Positions 1 to 6,518 of a stretch of DNA of 28,465 nucleotides are shown here, piece after piece. The stretch covers positions 1-28,465 of IMG/VR virus record IMGVR_UViG_3300006752_000151; one strand, 5' to 3'. Under the pieces are notes generated by a model, which searched no databases, was not told where the DNA came from, and saw nothing but the letters and a program-made list of their open reading frames with translations. A program made the position numbers and the translations under genes. The DNA is from a virus. Positions within the stretch are counted from its first letter, which is position 1; each line of letters begins with the position of its first letter.

Positions 1-1
1 A

Positions 2-100
2 CAACAACAAATAATTGATCAACTAAAATCTCAAAACGAATCCCAGCAATCTACAATCAACGACCTCGCCTCACGCATAGAAACTTTAGAAAACAAATAA
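2..100 (+). CDS. Tail fibre protein, C-terminal end (partial)
   Basis: The frame is open from the left edge and ends at TAA 98-100, giving 32 residues rich in Gln, Ser and Leu with heptad spacing (QLKSQNESQQ, then ASRIETLENK). Short coiled-coil tails of this kind close many phage fibres that carry a C-terminal intramolecular chaperone (Peptidase_S74 type); that family assignment is inference because the domain itself lies outside the window. It fits the adhesin genes that follow on the same strand. Confidence 0.55.
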   Translation, partial: QQQIIDQLKSQNESQQSTINDLASRIETLENK

Positions 101-101
101 C

Positions 102-188
102 ATGAAAGACTTTAGAACAAAAAGTGGTATATTCACTGGAGGTGTGCGTTACGCTGAACTGCTTGCTTTCATTATAGCAGCCGCTTGA
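102..188 (+). CDS. Small hydrophobic-tailed peptide (28 aa), hypothetical
   Basis: The ATG at 102 follows the upstream stop by one base and the TGA at 186-188 is 3 nt before the next ATG, so the spacing suits a translated small gene in an operon. The N-terminal half is polar (MKDFRTKSG) and the C-terminal half hydrophobic (LLAFIIAAA), enough for a membrane-associated peptide but short for a full transmembrane helix. No family is recognised. The main support is the tight packing between two neighbours. Confidence 0.35.
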   Translation: MKDFRTKSGIFTGGVRYAELLAFIIAAA

Positions 189-191
189 TTT

Positions 192-482
192 ATGAGTGAT
201 ATCGTAATATTCGATCAGTTAGCCGATATTAAAAGGCTAACAAATGACGAAGCTTTTCTACATCTTGAGAAACGTTTTCAAAAGGAACGTGCCCGGTACC
301 TCGCAAAAATGCTTGACCGAGACACGACCGCGGAAGAAACAATTGCTATCAAAGCCGTCATTAACGCACTTGAAGGCTTATCGCCAATGGGTCTCGCAGA
401 GAAAACGCTTAAGATCGAATCAAAAAATAGAAAAGTAAAGCACCCCGAGCTTTTTAAAGTGAGAAGACCTGCAACCGGTTGA
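192..482 (+). CDS. Hypothetical protein, helical, 96 aa
   Basis: The predicted protein is charged and largely helical, with a central Glu/Arg/Lys-rich part (EKRFQKERARYL) and a basic C-terminus (HPELFKVRRPATG). No known domain is recognised. It follows the 28-aa ORF by 3 nt and has no Shine-Dalgarno sequence. Its last codons contain the perfect palindrome CAACCGGTTG (472-481), which is also the upstream element of the promoter proposed for the next gene. It could be a small packaging or structural accessory protein, but the sequence does not decide this. Confidence 0.6.
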   Translation: MSDIVIFDQLADIKRLTNDEAFLHLEKRFQKERARYLAKMLDRDTTAEETIAIKAVINALEGLSPMGLAEKTLKIESKNRKVKHPELFKVRRPATG

Positions 483-508
483 TGGGAAGGGCCTCAGACC
501 CGTAGTAT
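472..508 (+). promoter_or_regulatory. Putative phage promoter (CAACCGGTTG ... TAGTAT)
   Basis: CAACCGGTTG at 472-481 is followed after 21 nt by TAGTAT (503-508), a -10-like hexamer. The same arrangement recurs before at least seven other genes. Here the downstream ATG (539) is about 24 nt beyond the predicted start of transcription, leaving a short A/T-rich leader with TTAACCTT, which also occurs in the leader of the gene at 2764. Confidence 0.45.
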
Positions 509-538
509 TACAGTAATTCTTTTAACCTTTTATATATT

Positions 539-877
539 ATGGCTAATATTCAACTATCTTGGACTGCTTTAACTTCTGATCCCGGTGATGTGGACAGTTT
601 AGAAGTCTATGTTTGTGAACCTACTGCAGCTACAATCAAAGCAACCGAGTCCGATTTTCAAACTGCTTTGGACGCTATTCACGGCGGCGCGGCCCTTAGT
701 ACGCAAGAGCTGCGGCTTGTAGAAGCAAGTCTTGCCTGGGATGCATCAAGTACAACAAGCCCAGATTCTGTCAGTGCTACTGGAACTTACTACTACTGTG
801 TAGCTGCTAAAAATGCTGCTGGGTATAAGGTTGGGGATGGTTCAGCAAGCCTCGCTGTTAGCTCAGTAACAGTTTAA
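539..877 (+). CDS. Fibronectin type III-like tail protein
   Basis: 112 aa. It opens with the strand typical of an FN3 domain (ANIQLSWTAL, then LEVYVCEP) and closes with the matching pair GTYYYCVAAKNAAGYKVGDG, the usual Y-x-Y-x-V-x-A-x-N-x-x-G pattern. A 30-residue Ala/Ser-rich segment is inserted between them. A second single-domain FN3 protein (16181-16465) starts the same way (MASITLTWTA). Such domains decorate phage tails and help carbohydrate or surface contact (established for phage Ig-like/FN3 modules). No Shine-Dalgarno sequence; the upstream region is A/T-rich. Confidence 0.65.
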   Translation: MANIQLSWTALTSDPGDVDSLEVYVCEPTAATIKATESDFQTALDAIHGGAALSTQELRLVEASLAWDASSTTSPDSVSATGTYYYCVAAKNAAGYKVGDGSASLAVSSVTV

Positions 878-890
878 CCCCGCAGGTCCA

Positions 891-1427
891 ATGGCCTTCG
901 TTGCACGCTGGGGGAAATCCGCAAAGACCGCAGAACGGTCGGATTGGGTGTGCAACCGTTCCTTAAACAAGGTCGGGTTAGTTAAGGAAAAAGATATATG
1001 CTCGTCGGGTACAGTTATTGTAATACCCCCGGCCTCAGGCCCTAGTTCTTTATCCTCCGTCCAACTAGCACCAGCCGCAGGCCCGGGTAATTTAACCGCA
1101 ACCCTTCTCCCACCAGCCGCAGGCCCAAGCGGTTTATCCGCTAGCTCAAACCCACCGGCTTCTGGCCCAGGTAATTTATCCGCTACTCTTTTAGCACCAG
1201 CCGCAGGCCCAAGCTCGATGGCCGCAAGCCTCCAGCCGCCAGCCGCAGGTCCGAGCGGGCTAAACAACGGTCCATTAAATTTTGCATCCTCGATAACACC
1301 AGGAACTGAGCAAGAGATAGCGGCATTAACAGGGTACGACATTGGCACCTACGCGCTCAATAGCGATGGTAGCGCATTCTATGTATATGACGGAACAAAC
1401 TGGAAGATATTTAATCCCTACAACTAA
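891..1427 (+). CDS. PAAGP-repeat tail protein with C-terminal Y-x-Y-D-G-x-x-W module
   Basis: 178 aa as called from the ATG at 891. Residues 1-45 look unlike the rest, and the true start may be a later GTG, so the start is uncertain. Residues 46-129 are six tandem 14-residue repeats of the form (P/A)PA(A/S)GPxxLxAxxx. The C-terminus carries SAFYVYDGTNWKIFN, a short beta-hairpin-like module seen in at least six other proteins here. The stop overlaps the next start (TAATG). The same repeat occurs in the 757-aa tail protein at 13859. A role as a flexible virion adhesin or spacer is inference. Confidence 0.6.
   Translation: MAFVARWGKSAKTAERSDWVCNRSLNKVGLVKEKDICSSGTVIVIPPASGPSSLSSVQLAPAAGPGNLTATLLPPAAGPSGLSASSNPPASGPGNLSATLLAPAAGPSSMAASLQPPAAGPSGLNNGPLNFASSITPGTEQEIAALTGYDIGTYALNSDGSAFYVYDGTNWKIFNPYN
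1026..1277 (+). repeat. Six tandem 42-nt coding repeats (PAAGP repeats)
   Basis: Units start at about 1026, 1068, 1110, 1152, 1194 and 1236. The most conserved DNA in each is CCAGCCGCAGGCCC or a close variant (CCGGCTTCTGGCCC in two units). Each encodes 14 residues with a P-A-(A/S)-G-P core. The synonymous differences between units suggest selection on the protein rather than very recent copying. Confidence 0.8.
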
Positions 1428-2329
1428 TGAGTAAGTTTTTAACAATAAACAGTACAACAGCGTCAAGCATTGAAGCAACTGCCTCAAACGGTGACGCATA
1501 TTTTAACACCGACTCCTCCGAAATTTGGGTTTGGGATACTACACCCGTAACTCCTGACTGGAGGAAATACGCAAGCTCTGGACTCGCAAATACATTCCTT
1601 AATGAATTTAGCACATTGTTTGATGCATCGACCGACTACTTAACTGTGTCCGCATCCACAACAGCTGTTAAATCAATGTCGTTCTGGATAAAGCCTACTG
1701 CTACTATATCCGCTAGCTCTTCCTCGCAGGGGCTATTTGGGTTTTCAGGTTATAATTTCGAGCCAGGTCTTGGGGCTATAACTACAGCTTCAGGAGTGCA
1801 CCAACAAACTAATCCTATTTTAGGCATTCATGGCAACGCTGGCGGTACATATGCAACTCCGGGAGTAAACGGAATGCCCAGTGTAATATCAACTGACTGG
1901 CACCATATATTCTTCCACTGGACTAATAGCTTGAGCGTAGACGCCAGTATTGCTGGCTTTGAAATTTACTTTAACGGACAGCTTGTTACAGCAGATATTA
2001 AGGGCGCACCTTTCGGCCTTAACTTTAGCGCAAGCACAAAAATAGGGATTCGTGGTAGTAACTCAAAATATTTTCTTGGGTACATGGACGAGGTGGCCGT
2101 CTGGGATGTTGATGCGTCTTCTGAGATTACAGAGATATACAATGGAGGAAACGGGCCCGCTAATTTAATGAGTCTAACAAACCAACCCGTTCACTGGTGG
2201 AGAATGGGGGACCTTGAGGGGCTTTCAGACGGCGGAACTGTTGTTAACGTGACAGACCGCGGAACTAATGGAACAGCACACGCAGTCCCGTTCTCTAGCA
2301 CAACAACAATATCCTCTGACACTCCCTAA
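1427..2329 (+). CDS. LamG/concanavalin-like tail protein 1
   Basis: 300 aa. The N-terminal 55 residues form a tail module (GDAYFNTDSSEIWVWDT). A LamG_3-type jelly roll then runs from about residue 60 to 270, with the landmarks SMSFWIKP, DWHHIFFHWTN, EIYFNGQ and the family-typical MDEVAVWD. The end is WWRMGD followed by a Ser/Thr-rich tail ending SSDTP. LamG domains in phage tails are thought to bind surface glycans. It is a clear paralogue of the protein at 3524-4399. The start overlaps the upstream stop (TAATG), implying translational coupling. Confidence 0.75.
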   Translation: MSKFLTINSTTASSIEATASNGDAYFNTDSSEIWVWDTTPVTPDWRKYASSGLANTFLNEFSTLFDASTDYLTVSASTTAVKSMSFWIKPTATISASSSSQGLFGFSGYNFEPGLGAITTASGVHQQTNPILGIHGNAGGTYATPGVNGMPSVISTDWHHIFFHWTNSLSVDASIAGFEIYFNGQLVTADIKGAPFGLNFSASTKIGIRGSNSKYFLGYMDEVAVWDVDASSEITEIYNGGNGPANLMSLTNQPVHWWRMGDLEGLSDGGTVVNVTDRGTNGTAHAVPFSSTTTISSDTP

Positions 2330-2430
2330 TGAGTTCTAATAGTACAGACTTGTTTATGGTCGGGCAATACATGCGTTGCGAAGCCGTCAGCCGGGAGAGC
2401 CATATACCATTATATAATGGGAGATATTAA
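2329..2430 (+). CDS. Possible small ORF (33 aa)
   Basis: The ATG overlaps the stop of the LamG gene (TAATGAG), the same junction used at 1427 and 3276, and the frame ends at 2430 inside the beginning of the next gene. It encodes 33 residues with no recognisable domain, ending IPLYNGRY. The conserved start context is the only support; it may be a decayed tail-module gene or simply a chance frame. Confidence 0.25.
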   Translation: MSSNSTDLFMVGQYMRCEAVSRESHIPLYNGRY

Positions 2431-2683
2431 AGCATTCAACAGCGCGGGCGTAAACGACGACCCTAATACTGTGACCAATGCAAACGGTACAACAGGGCGC
2501 GTCGTTGACCTCTTCATGACAAAGCAGGAAATGGAGGCTTTACAAAATCAGGTCGTGTCCAATACCGAAACTGTTTCCGAAGTCATCCAGGATGCACCGG
2601 AAGAGCTAAATTCTTTCAAGGAAGTATCCGACGAATTGGATGTGGACGCCTTTCTATCCGCCTTAAATGGGGATGGTGAGTAA
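2417..2683 (+). CDS. Small tail-fibre segment protein, 88 aa
   Basis: An N-terminal low-complexity part (NGTTGRVVDLFMTKQEM) is followed by a helical segment and IQDAPEELNSFKEVSDELD, which resembles the 'APEALDTLKELADAL' motif common in caudoviral tail-fibre proteins (established pattern; recognised by eye). It probably belongs to the fibre/adhesin set. The start overlaps the doubtful 33-aa ORF, and a candidate promoter follows directly after the stop. Confidence 0.5.
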   Translation: MGDIKAFNSAGVNDDPNTVTNANGTTGRVVDLFMTKQEMEALQNQVVSNTETVSEVIQDAPEELNSFKEVSDELDVDAFLSALNGDGE

Positions 2684-2694
2684 AAAAAAGCCGC

Positions 2695-2730
2695 CAACCG
2701 ATTGATGCAGGCTGCATCTTATTTAATTAT
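2695..2730 (+). promoter_or_regulatory. Putative phage promoter with dyad (CAACCGATTG ... AATTAT)
   Basis: CAACCGATTG (2695-2704) is followed immediately by the perfect dyad ATGCAG-G-CTGCAT (2705-2717) and then by AATTAT (2725-2730; TAATTA one base earlier). The 5' end of the element is 30 nt before the hexamer, as in the other copies. The predicted leader to the ATG at 2764 is about 27 nt and A/T-rich, with no Shine-Dalgarno sequence. Confidence 0.45.
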
Positions 2731-2763
2731 TCATCTTAACCTTATTAACTACCAAACCGCCAT

Positions 2764-3276
2764 ATGAGTATTTTATCAGAATTAGGAACCGCGTTGGGAG
2801 GAAAGCTTGGAGAGAAGCTAAATCTCGCGGGTGGTACCATGACCGGGGCATTAATTGTTCCTGAGCCTACTGCTTCAAACCACGTCGCTACAAGTAACCA
2901 AGTAACCACACTTGAAACCGCTATTGGAAACTACGGCGATTTTGTTGCAACAACTGCTGATGTAACCGTCACTGTTTTTGATACCGCCGCTAATGTTTTG
3001 GGTCGTGACTCTGACCCTAAAGGCACAATTGCTGTAACCAGCGACACCAGCCTGATTTATATATGGACCGGTTCTTTCTGGCAGCAAAGCACTATTGAGG
3101 CAGTAAAATCTGACTACCTTGATATCATCGCCACCTTAAATATATCCGGCGATACAGAATCTAACATCCGGTCGCGGTCCGGTGATTCAGCAGGTACTAT
3201 TATGTACGGAACTGATACTGACGATCTCTACATTTTTGATGGTTCCGCATGGCAAACCTATAACAACGACGCATAA
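2764..3276 (+). CDS. Tail protein with two Y-x-W-x-G modules, 170 aa
   Basis: The N-terminus MSILSELGTALGGKL belongs to a short lead sequence shared with the fibre at 5483 (MSNILSQIGSAVKTKI) and the minus-strand protein ending at 4951. Next come a fibre-like 'GGTMTGALIVPEPTASNH' segment and two repeats of a small module: GTIAVTSDTSLIYIWTGSFW and GTIMYGTDTDDLYIFDGSAW. The shared N-terminus suggests docking to a common partner on the tail; that is inference. The stop overlaps the next start. Confidence 0.65.
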   Translation: MSILSELGTALGGKLGEKLNLAGGTMTGALIVPEPTASNHVATSNQVTTLETAIGNYGDFVATTADVTVTVFDTAANVLGRDSDPKGTIAVTSDTSLIYIWTGSFWQQSTIEAVKSDYLDIIATLNISGDTESNIRSRSGDSAGTIMYGTDTDDLYIFDGSAWQTYNNDA

Positions 3277-3419
3277 TGAGTGATATAAATATTTACGCTG
3301 ATCAAGCCGCGATTGACGCGCTAACCCCGATTACGGGGGATGTCGTTCTCCGCGCCAGTGATAACGCCGTTCTAGTATATAACGGAACCGCGTGGAAAGA
3401 GTTCCAAGCCGATGCTTGA
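3276..3419 (+). CDS. Single-module tail protein, 47 aa
   Basis: A short protein starting MSDINIYADQAAID and consisting almost entirely of one copy of the module (GDVVLRASDNAVLVYNGTAW, then KEFQADA). The TAATG overlap with the upstream stop argues for coupled translation. The module is recognisable in at least six neighbours, so this ORF is probably real despite its size. Confidence 0.6.
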   Translation: MSDINIYADQAAIDALTPITGDVVLRASDNAVLVYNGTAWKEFQADA

Positions 3420-3450
3420 CACTGACATTCTTGGCCAACGCTCACTGATT

Positions 3451-3519
3451 ATGAGAAGTTACGCAATTTTAAAAATCCTGTCCAACGAAAATTGGACCTC
3501 TCCAATGGAGGAATTATAA
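3451..3519 (+). pseudogene. Internally deleted copy of the gene at 4418 (22 codons)
   Basis: The frame starts MRSYAILKILSNENWT and ends after 22 codons. It joins the first codons of the 76-aa gene at 4418 (MRNYVII) to its last part (EILEILSNENWT), skipping about 50 residues. The shared 3' stretch (3465-3498 versus 4594-4627) is nearly identical at DNA level. The end also supplies GGAGG upstream of the next ATG (3524), one of the few plausible Shine-Dalgarno sequences in the region. It could be a relic or a leader peptide. Confidence 0.6.
3465..3498 (+). repeat. Direct repeat, copy 1 (flanks LamG cassette)
   Basis: 34 nt matching 4594-4627 with one mismatch; the longest identical run is 26 nt (3473-3498). 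The two copies bracket the LamG gene and most of the 76-aa gene, a unit of 1129 nt. Confidence 0.85.
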
Positions 3520-3523
3520 GATC

Positions 3524-4399
3524 ATGGCATCTATAGATACAATCGCAGACAGAAGCACCGGATCCGCAGTTGCGGGCAAGGCATACTTCGAGACAAGCAC
3601 AAATAAATTCATCGTTTATAACGGCAGCTCCTGGGTCGATATAGATTCCGATGGCACCGGAGCCGCACCTTTCTCTAACGCCTACAGCGTAGACTTTGAC
3701 GGCACAAACGATATTGTATCAGGTCCAACTGTAGGAACTACTTTAGGAACTTGTTCAATGTGGTTCTATAATGACGATGTTATTACAACCACTTCTACAG
3801 GTCAGGTTCTTTTAAACACCGTTGGTTATCATTTCGGAATCGTGCTTGGTAGCCAAACCGGGTTGACCAACGAATTAATATCTATGCAATATAAACAAAG
3901 CGGTGTGTGGCGAGCCATTGGATACACAGGATCAGGATTATCGCTTGCAAGTGGTTGGCATCATGTCATGACTGCATGGGTAAGTAACTCTTCAACCAAT
4001 CCCGGAAACGCTGGGTATGATTTATGGTTAGACGGTGTTAAAGTAGGAAATTCAGTTTCAACTGCTCCCACAGCACCCGATAGTTTAGCCAGTGCCGGCA
4101 ACGGTTTTCATTTAGGTGCTCGATTTGGTTCAGGCTCTATTTATCGTCCTTTTGACGGTAGAATCGACGAGTTTGCTCTTTGGTCAGGTGATGCTTCAGG
4201 TGATATTGCTAACATCTACAACAGTGGAGCAGGAGCTGTAGATTTAAACAACCTAAGCACGGCTCCAGAAATTTGGTGGAGAATGGGCGATGACGACGGA
4301 GGGACCGGAACAACCATCACTAACCAAGGATCATTAGGCTCAAGTGCTGACGGTACTCTCGTCAATGGACCAACCTTCTCCTCTGACACTCCTTCCTAA
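3524..4399 (+). CDS. LamG/concanavalin-like tail protein 2
   Basis: 291 aa. Residues 1-45 form the tail module (GKAYFETSTNKFIVYNGSSW). A LamG_3-type domain follows from about residue 50 to 270, with YSVDFDGTNDIV, TCSMWFYND, GWHHVMTAWVSN, DLWLDGVKVG and GRIDEFALWSGDAS. The end, WWRMGDDDGG to SSDTPS, matches the paralogue at 1427-2329. A receptor- or glycan-binding function is inferred from the fold. GGAGG lies 10-15 nt before the start. Flanking direct repeats suggest this gene can be gained, lost or swapped as a cassette. Confidence 0.75.
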   Translation: MASIDTIADRSTGSAVAGKAYFETSTNKFIVYNGSSWVDIDSDGTGAAPFSNAYSVDFDGTNDIVSGPTVGTTLGTCSMWFYNDDVITTTSTGQVLLNTVGYHFGIVLGSQTGLTNELISMQYKQSGVWRAIGYTGSGLSLASGWHHVMTAWVSNSSTNPGNAGYDLWLDGVKVGNSVSTAPTAPDSLASAGNGFHLGARFGSGSIYRPFDGRIDEFALWSGDASGDIANIYNSGAGAVDLNNLSTAPEIWWRMGDDDGGTGTTITNQGSLGSSADGTLVNGPTFSSDTPS

Positions 4400-4417
4400 C
4401 CGTTCTTACTAATAACT

Positions 4418-4648
4418 ATGAGAAACTACGTAATCATTGACGCTTCGGAAGTATCTTCTGTTGACTTTAACCAAGTACTAGAAACTTCCACCGATACATT
4501 AAGGTACAATGTAGCAGGAGATAAGACATTTGTTAAATATGAAGGTGAGACTCCTAGCTTTTTGGTTGGTAAGCCCAGCTTTTCGCATTCGGAAATTTTA
4601 GAAATCCTGTCCAACGAAAATTGGACCGAGAAGTTACCTGTAGAATAA
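4418..4648 (+). CDS. Small tail-region protein, 76 aa
   Basis: The protein begins MRNYVIIDASEVSSVDFNQV, continues with ETSTDTLRYNVAGDKTFVKYEGETPSFL and ends EILEILSNENWTEKLP. The pattern resembles small conserved proteins of tail regions in marine phages (recognised by eye, no name known). A deleted copy lies at 3451-3519. It follows the LamG gene by 18 nt and precedes the next gene by 1 nt, so all three are probably co-transcribed. Confidence 0.6.
   Translation: MRNYVIIDASEVSSVDFNQVLETSTDTLRYNVAGDKTFVKYEGETPSFLVGKPSFSHSEILEILSNENWTEKLPVE
4594..4627 (+). repeat. Direct repeat, copy 2
   Basis: Partner of 3465-3498 (33 of 34 positions equal). It lies within the coding sequence of the 76-aa protein, encoding ILEILSNENWT. 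Confidence 0.85.
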
Positions 4649-4649
4649 C

Positions 4650-4973
4650 ATGATTCTTAGGATAGAGGCAGCTTTAAGCGAGCCTCCTTCCTCAATCAGC
4701 GCATTCCGAGATACAACGCTTTACGCAACCGTATTCCGTCAGCTTGATGTACTCCTTGAATGTGAGGAGGGTACAAGGTCTTTATATTGGGAGTGGTTAA
4801 AGAAAAACGGAGCGCATGATTTTGTGCGCGATCTTATATTTCCTTATGAGGAGGTCCAAACCCCAAGGATTGCGCGAAGAGATGCTAATATCCGGGTGGA
4901 CAGTTTAACTGCCGAGTCTTTACCTTTTGTAACAGCCTCAATAAAAGGGCTTACGCAGGACTGGTATTTATAA
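4650..4973 (+). CDS. Hypothetical protein, 107 aa
   Basis: Starts one base after the previous stop, MILRIEAALSEPPSSISAFR. The middle is rich in aromatic and charged residues (SLYWEWLKKNGAHDFVRDL), the end LTQDWYL. No domain is recognised. The last 23 nt overlap the end of the minus-strand gene 4951-5148, so the two genes converge. Position suggests a tail-operon accessory protein. Confidence 0.55.
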   Translation: MILRIEAALSEPPSSISAFRDTTLYATVFRQLDVLLECEEGTRSLYWEWLKKNGAHDFVRDLIFPYEEVQTPRIARRDANIRVDSLTAESLPFVTASIKGLTQDWYL

Positions 4974-5148
4974 CCACCCATGAGCCTGAACCGACATGAA
5001 TGTATAATTTATTTGTATCGGATCCTAATGCGAGGGATCCGGCAGGGTCTGAGCTTCGAGATTTTATATTATTCTCGGTATCTATAATTTTTACAAGGCC
5101 CCGTATAGAGTTGACCGCCGACCCGATAGCGCTTGCTAAATTACTCAA
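4951..5148 (-). CDS. Tail-module paralogue on the opposite strand, 65 aa
   Basis: The protein, MSNLASAIGSAVNSIRGL then TENNIKSRSSDPAGSLALGS and DTNKLYIHVGSGSWVVIN, is clearly homologous to the C-terminal half of the plus-strand protein at 2764 (TESNIRSRSGDSAGTIMYGT, DTDDLYIFDGSAW) and shares its N-terminal lead with that gene and with 5483. The start is TTG, overlapping the stop of the upstream HTH gene (TTGAGTAA), so translation is probably coupled. It is therefore a real gene, inverted relative to its relatives. Confidence 0.7.
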   Translation of the reverse strand: MSNLASAIGSAVNSIRGLVKIIDTENNIKSRSSDPAGSLALGSDTNKLYIHVGSGSWVVINTSPA

Positions 5149-5323
5149 AGGACACCCCCAGACTATTTTCTACATCTGACGCCAAATATCTTATGACCCG
5201 CGCGTTTATTTCTTTCCTCTCCCATCCATATTGTTTCGCCCAGCGTCTAATGGTTCCAGCAGAAACATCCATGCGCTCCCTGATTTGTCTTGGAGATAGG
5301 TATCGATTTTCTCTTGCACCCAT
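5141..5323 (-). CDS. Small helix-turn-helix DNA-binding protein, 60 aa
   Basis: LSPRQIRERMDVSAGTIRRW (residues 9-28) reads as a helix-turn-helix of the kind found in small terminase subunits, excisionases and MerR/HTH_17 proteins; ERKEINARVIRYLASDVEN follows as a helical tail. It precedes a tail-module paralogue in a two-gene minus-strand operon and diverges from the long fibre gene at 5483. Its start codon is abutted by AACCGATT (5324-5331) and its promoter contains CAACCGGT, so it may bind that motif and regulate itself; this is inference. Confidence 0.6.
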   Translation of the reverse strand: MGARENRYLSPRQIRERMDVSAGTIRRWAKQYGWERKEINARVIRYLASDVENSLGVSFE

Positions 5324-5385
5324 AACCGATTAGTAACGCTCATTTGCGGTCAGTGCGACCGGTTGTAAAACCGGGCAACCGATTG
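5324..5385. promoter_or_regulatory. Divergent regulatory region with repeated AACCG(A/G)TT
   Basis: Three copies of the motif lie in 62 nt: AACCGATT 5324-5331, ACCGGTTG 5358-5365 and CAACCGATTG 5376-5385. A perfect dyad CCGGTT-GTAA-AACCGG occupies 5359-5374. On the minus strand CAACCGGTCG (5365-5356) and TACTAA (5335-5330) place the HTH gene's ATG exactly 42 nt from the motif start. On the plus strand the copy at 5376 could serve the fibre gene at 5483, but its -10 is weak (GATCAT, 5406-5411). Confidence 0.55.
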
Positions 5386-5482
5386 AGAAACCGCTAAATA
5401 TAGGCGATCATTCTCCTTACGGGAAGCACAGGCTTTTCTATTTTAACCCAGATTAATCTAACCCAAAAATACATACAAAACT

Positions 5483-6487
5483 ATGTCTAATATTCTATCA
5501 CAAATCGGTAGTGCAGTAAAAACCAAGATCGACGGAGTTAATTCCGCAATCTCGGACGAAGAAGCAGCACGTATAGCCGCTGACAGCACTCTTACCACAA
5601 ACCTCGCAACCGAAGCATCAACCGCTAGGGCAGCAGAAGCAGCTAATGCTACCGCTATAAGCGATGAGGAAACTCGCGCAACCGCAGCAGAAGGTGTATT
5701 GACCAGCAATCTCAACACTGAGATCTCTGATCGTACCACCGCAGTTTCTAACGAAGCATCCGCTCGTGCAGCTGCTGACACCACTCTTCAAGGCAACATC
5801 GACGCTGAAGCTACCACCGCTAGAGCCGCAGAATCTGCTAACGCTACTGCTATTTCTGACGAAGAAACTGCTCGTATCGCTGCTGTTTCTTCTGAAGCAA
5901 GCACCAGAGCTTCCGCAGACACCGCTCTTCAAGGCGAAATCGACGCTGAAGAAACCCGTGCAATTGCTGCTGAAGGAGTTCTTACCGCAAACCTCGCACA
6001 AGAAGTTACTGATCGCCAAACCGCAGTTTCCAATGAAGCATCAACTCGTGCAGCAGCAGTTTCCGCATTGGACGCAGCAAAAGCTAACCTTGCTGGCGCG
6101 ACCTTCACCGGTGCTGTAAACGGTACTGACTTGGTTCTTTCCGGTAATCTTACCGTTCAAGGTACCACCACAAGTCTTGAAACTGTTAACTCCCAGGTTA
6201 AAGACTCGATCATGCTTCTCAATGACGGAGCAAATGACAGCGCTAACAACGGAAATGACGTTGGGCTTATCATGGAACGTGGATCCTCCGAGGACAATGT
6301 TGCATTGGTATTCGACGAAGGTGAAGACAAGTTCGTATGCTACAAAACTAGCGCAACCGCATCTTCGACCGACATCTCCAGCGATGACTCATCCGCTGAG
6401 CTTATGGACATCAAAGTTAATGATGTTTTCATCGGTGCTGACAACCTTGGTTCTTTAGCAGAATTTACATCTGCATTGAATGCATAA
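5483..6487 (+). CDS. Coiled-coil tail fibre protein, 334 aa
   Basis: Residues 1-15 (MSNILSQIGSAVKTK) are the lead shared with the proteins at 2764 and 4951. Residues about 20-205 are Ala/Glu/Thr-rich degenerate repeats with motifs such as AISDEETAR, ARAAE.AN and VSNEAS.RAA, forming a long helical shaft. Then comes FTGAVNGTDLVLSGNLTVQG, the common fibre transition, followed by a beta-rich tip (SIMLLNDGAND, DVGLIMERGSSEDNVALVFD). This architecture is typical of fibres in marine phages. It lacks a Shine-Dalgarno sequence and is followed by a strong terminator. Confidence 0.8.
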   Translation: MSNILSQIGSAVKTKIDGVNSAISDEEAARIAADSTLTTNLATEASTARAAEAANATAISDEETRATAAEGVLTSNLNTEISDRTTAVSNEASARAAADTTLQGNIDAEATTARAAESANATAISDEETARIAAVSSEASTRASADTALQGEIDAEETRAIAAEGVLTANLAQEVTDRQTAVSNEASTRAAAVSALDAAKANLAGATFTGAVNGTDLVLSGNLTVQGTTTSLETVNSQVKDSIMLLNDGANDSANNGNDVGLIMERGSSEDNVALVFDEGEDKFVCYKTSATASSTDISSDDSSAELMDIKVNDVFIGADNLGSLAEFTSALNA

Positions 6488-6518
6488 TTCAAAGAGCCTT
6501 GTAAATTGAATCTCTTAA

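Noticed and set aside
863-1348. 161-codon minus-strand ORF opposite the PAAGP repeats
   Set aside because: It is the mirror of the GC-rich repeats; the plus-strand frame has the conserved C-terminal module and fits the gene order.
1427-4399. Diversity-generating retroelement acting on the LamG genes
   Set aside because: No reverse transcriptase, no template repeat, and differences between the paralogues are not concentrated at adenines.
4951-5482. Recombinase-driven invertible segment
   Set aside because: I found no convincing inverted repeats flanking the cassette and no invertase in the window; only the orientation is unusual.
5618-6119. Long alternative-frame ORFs on both strands in the fibre gene, and the repetitive DNA there as a possible CRISPR or minisatellite
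   Set aside because: The repeats are degenerate codons for a coiled-coil shaft, with no constant repeat-spacer structure; the fibre frame explains them.
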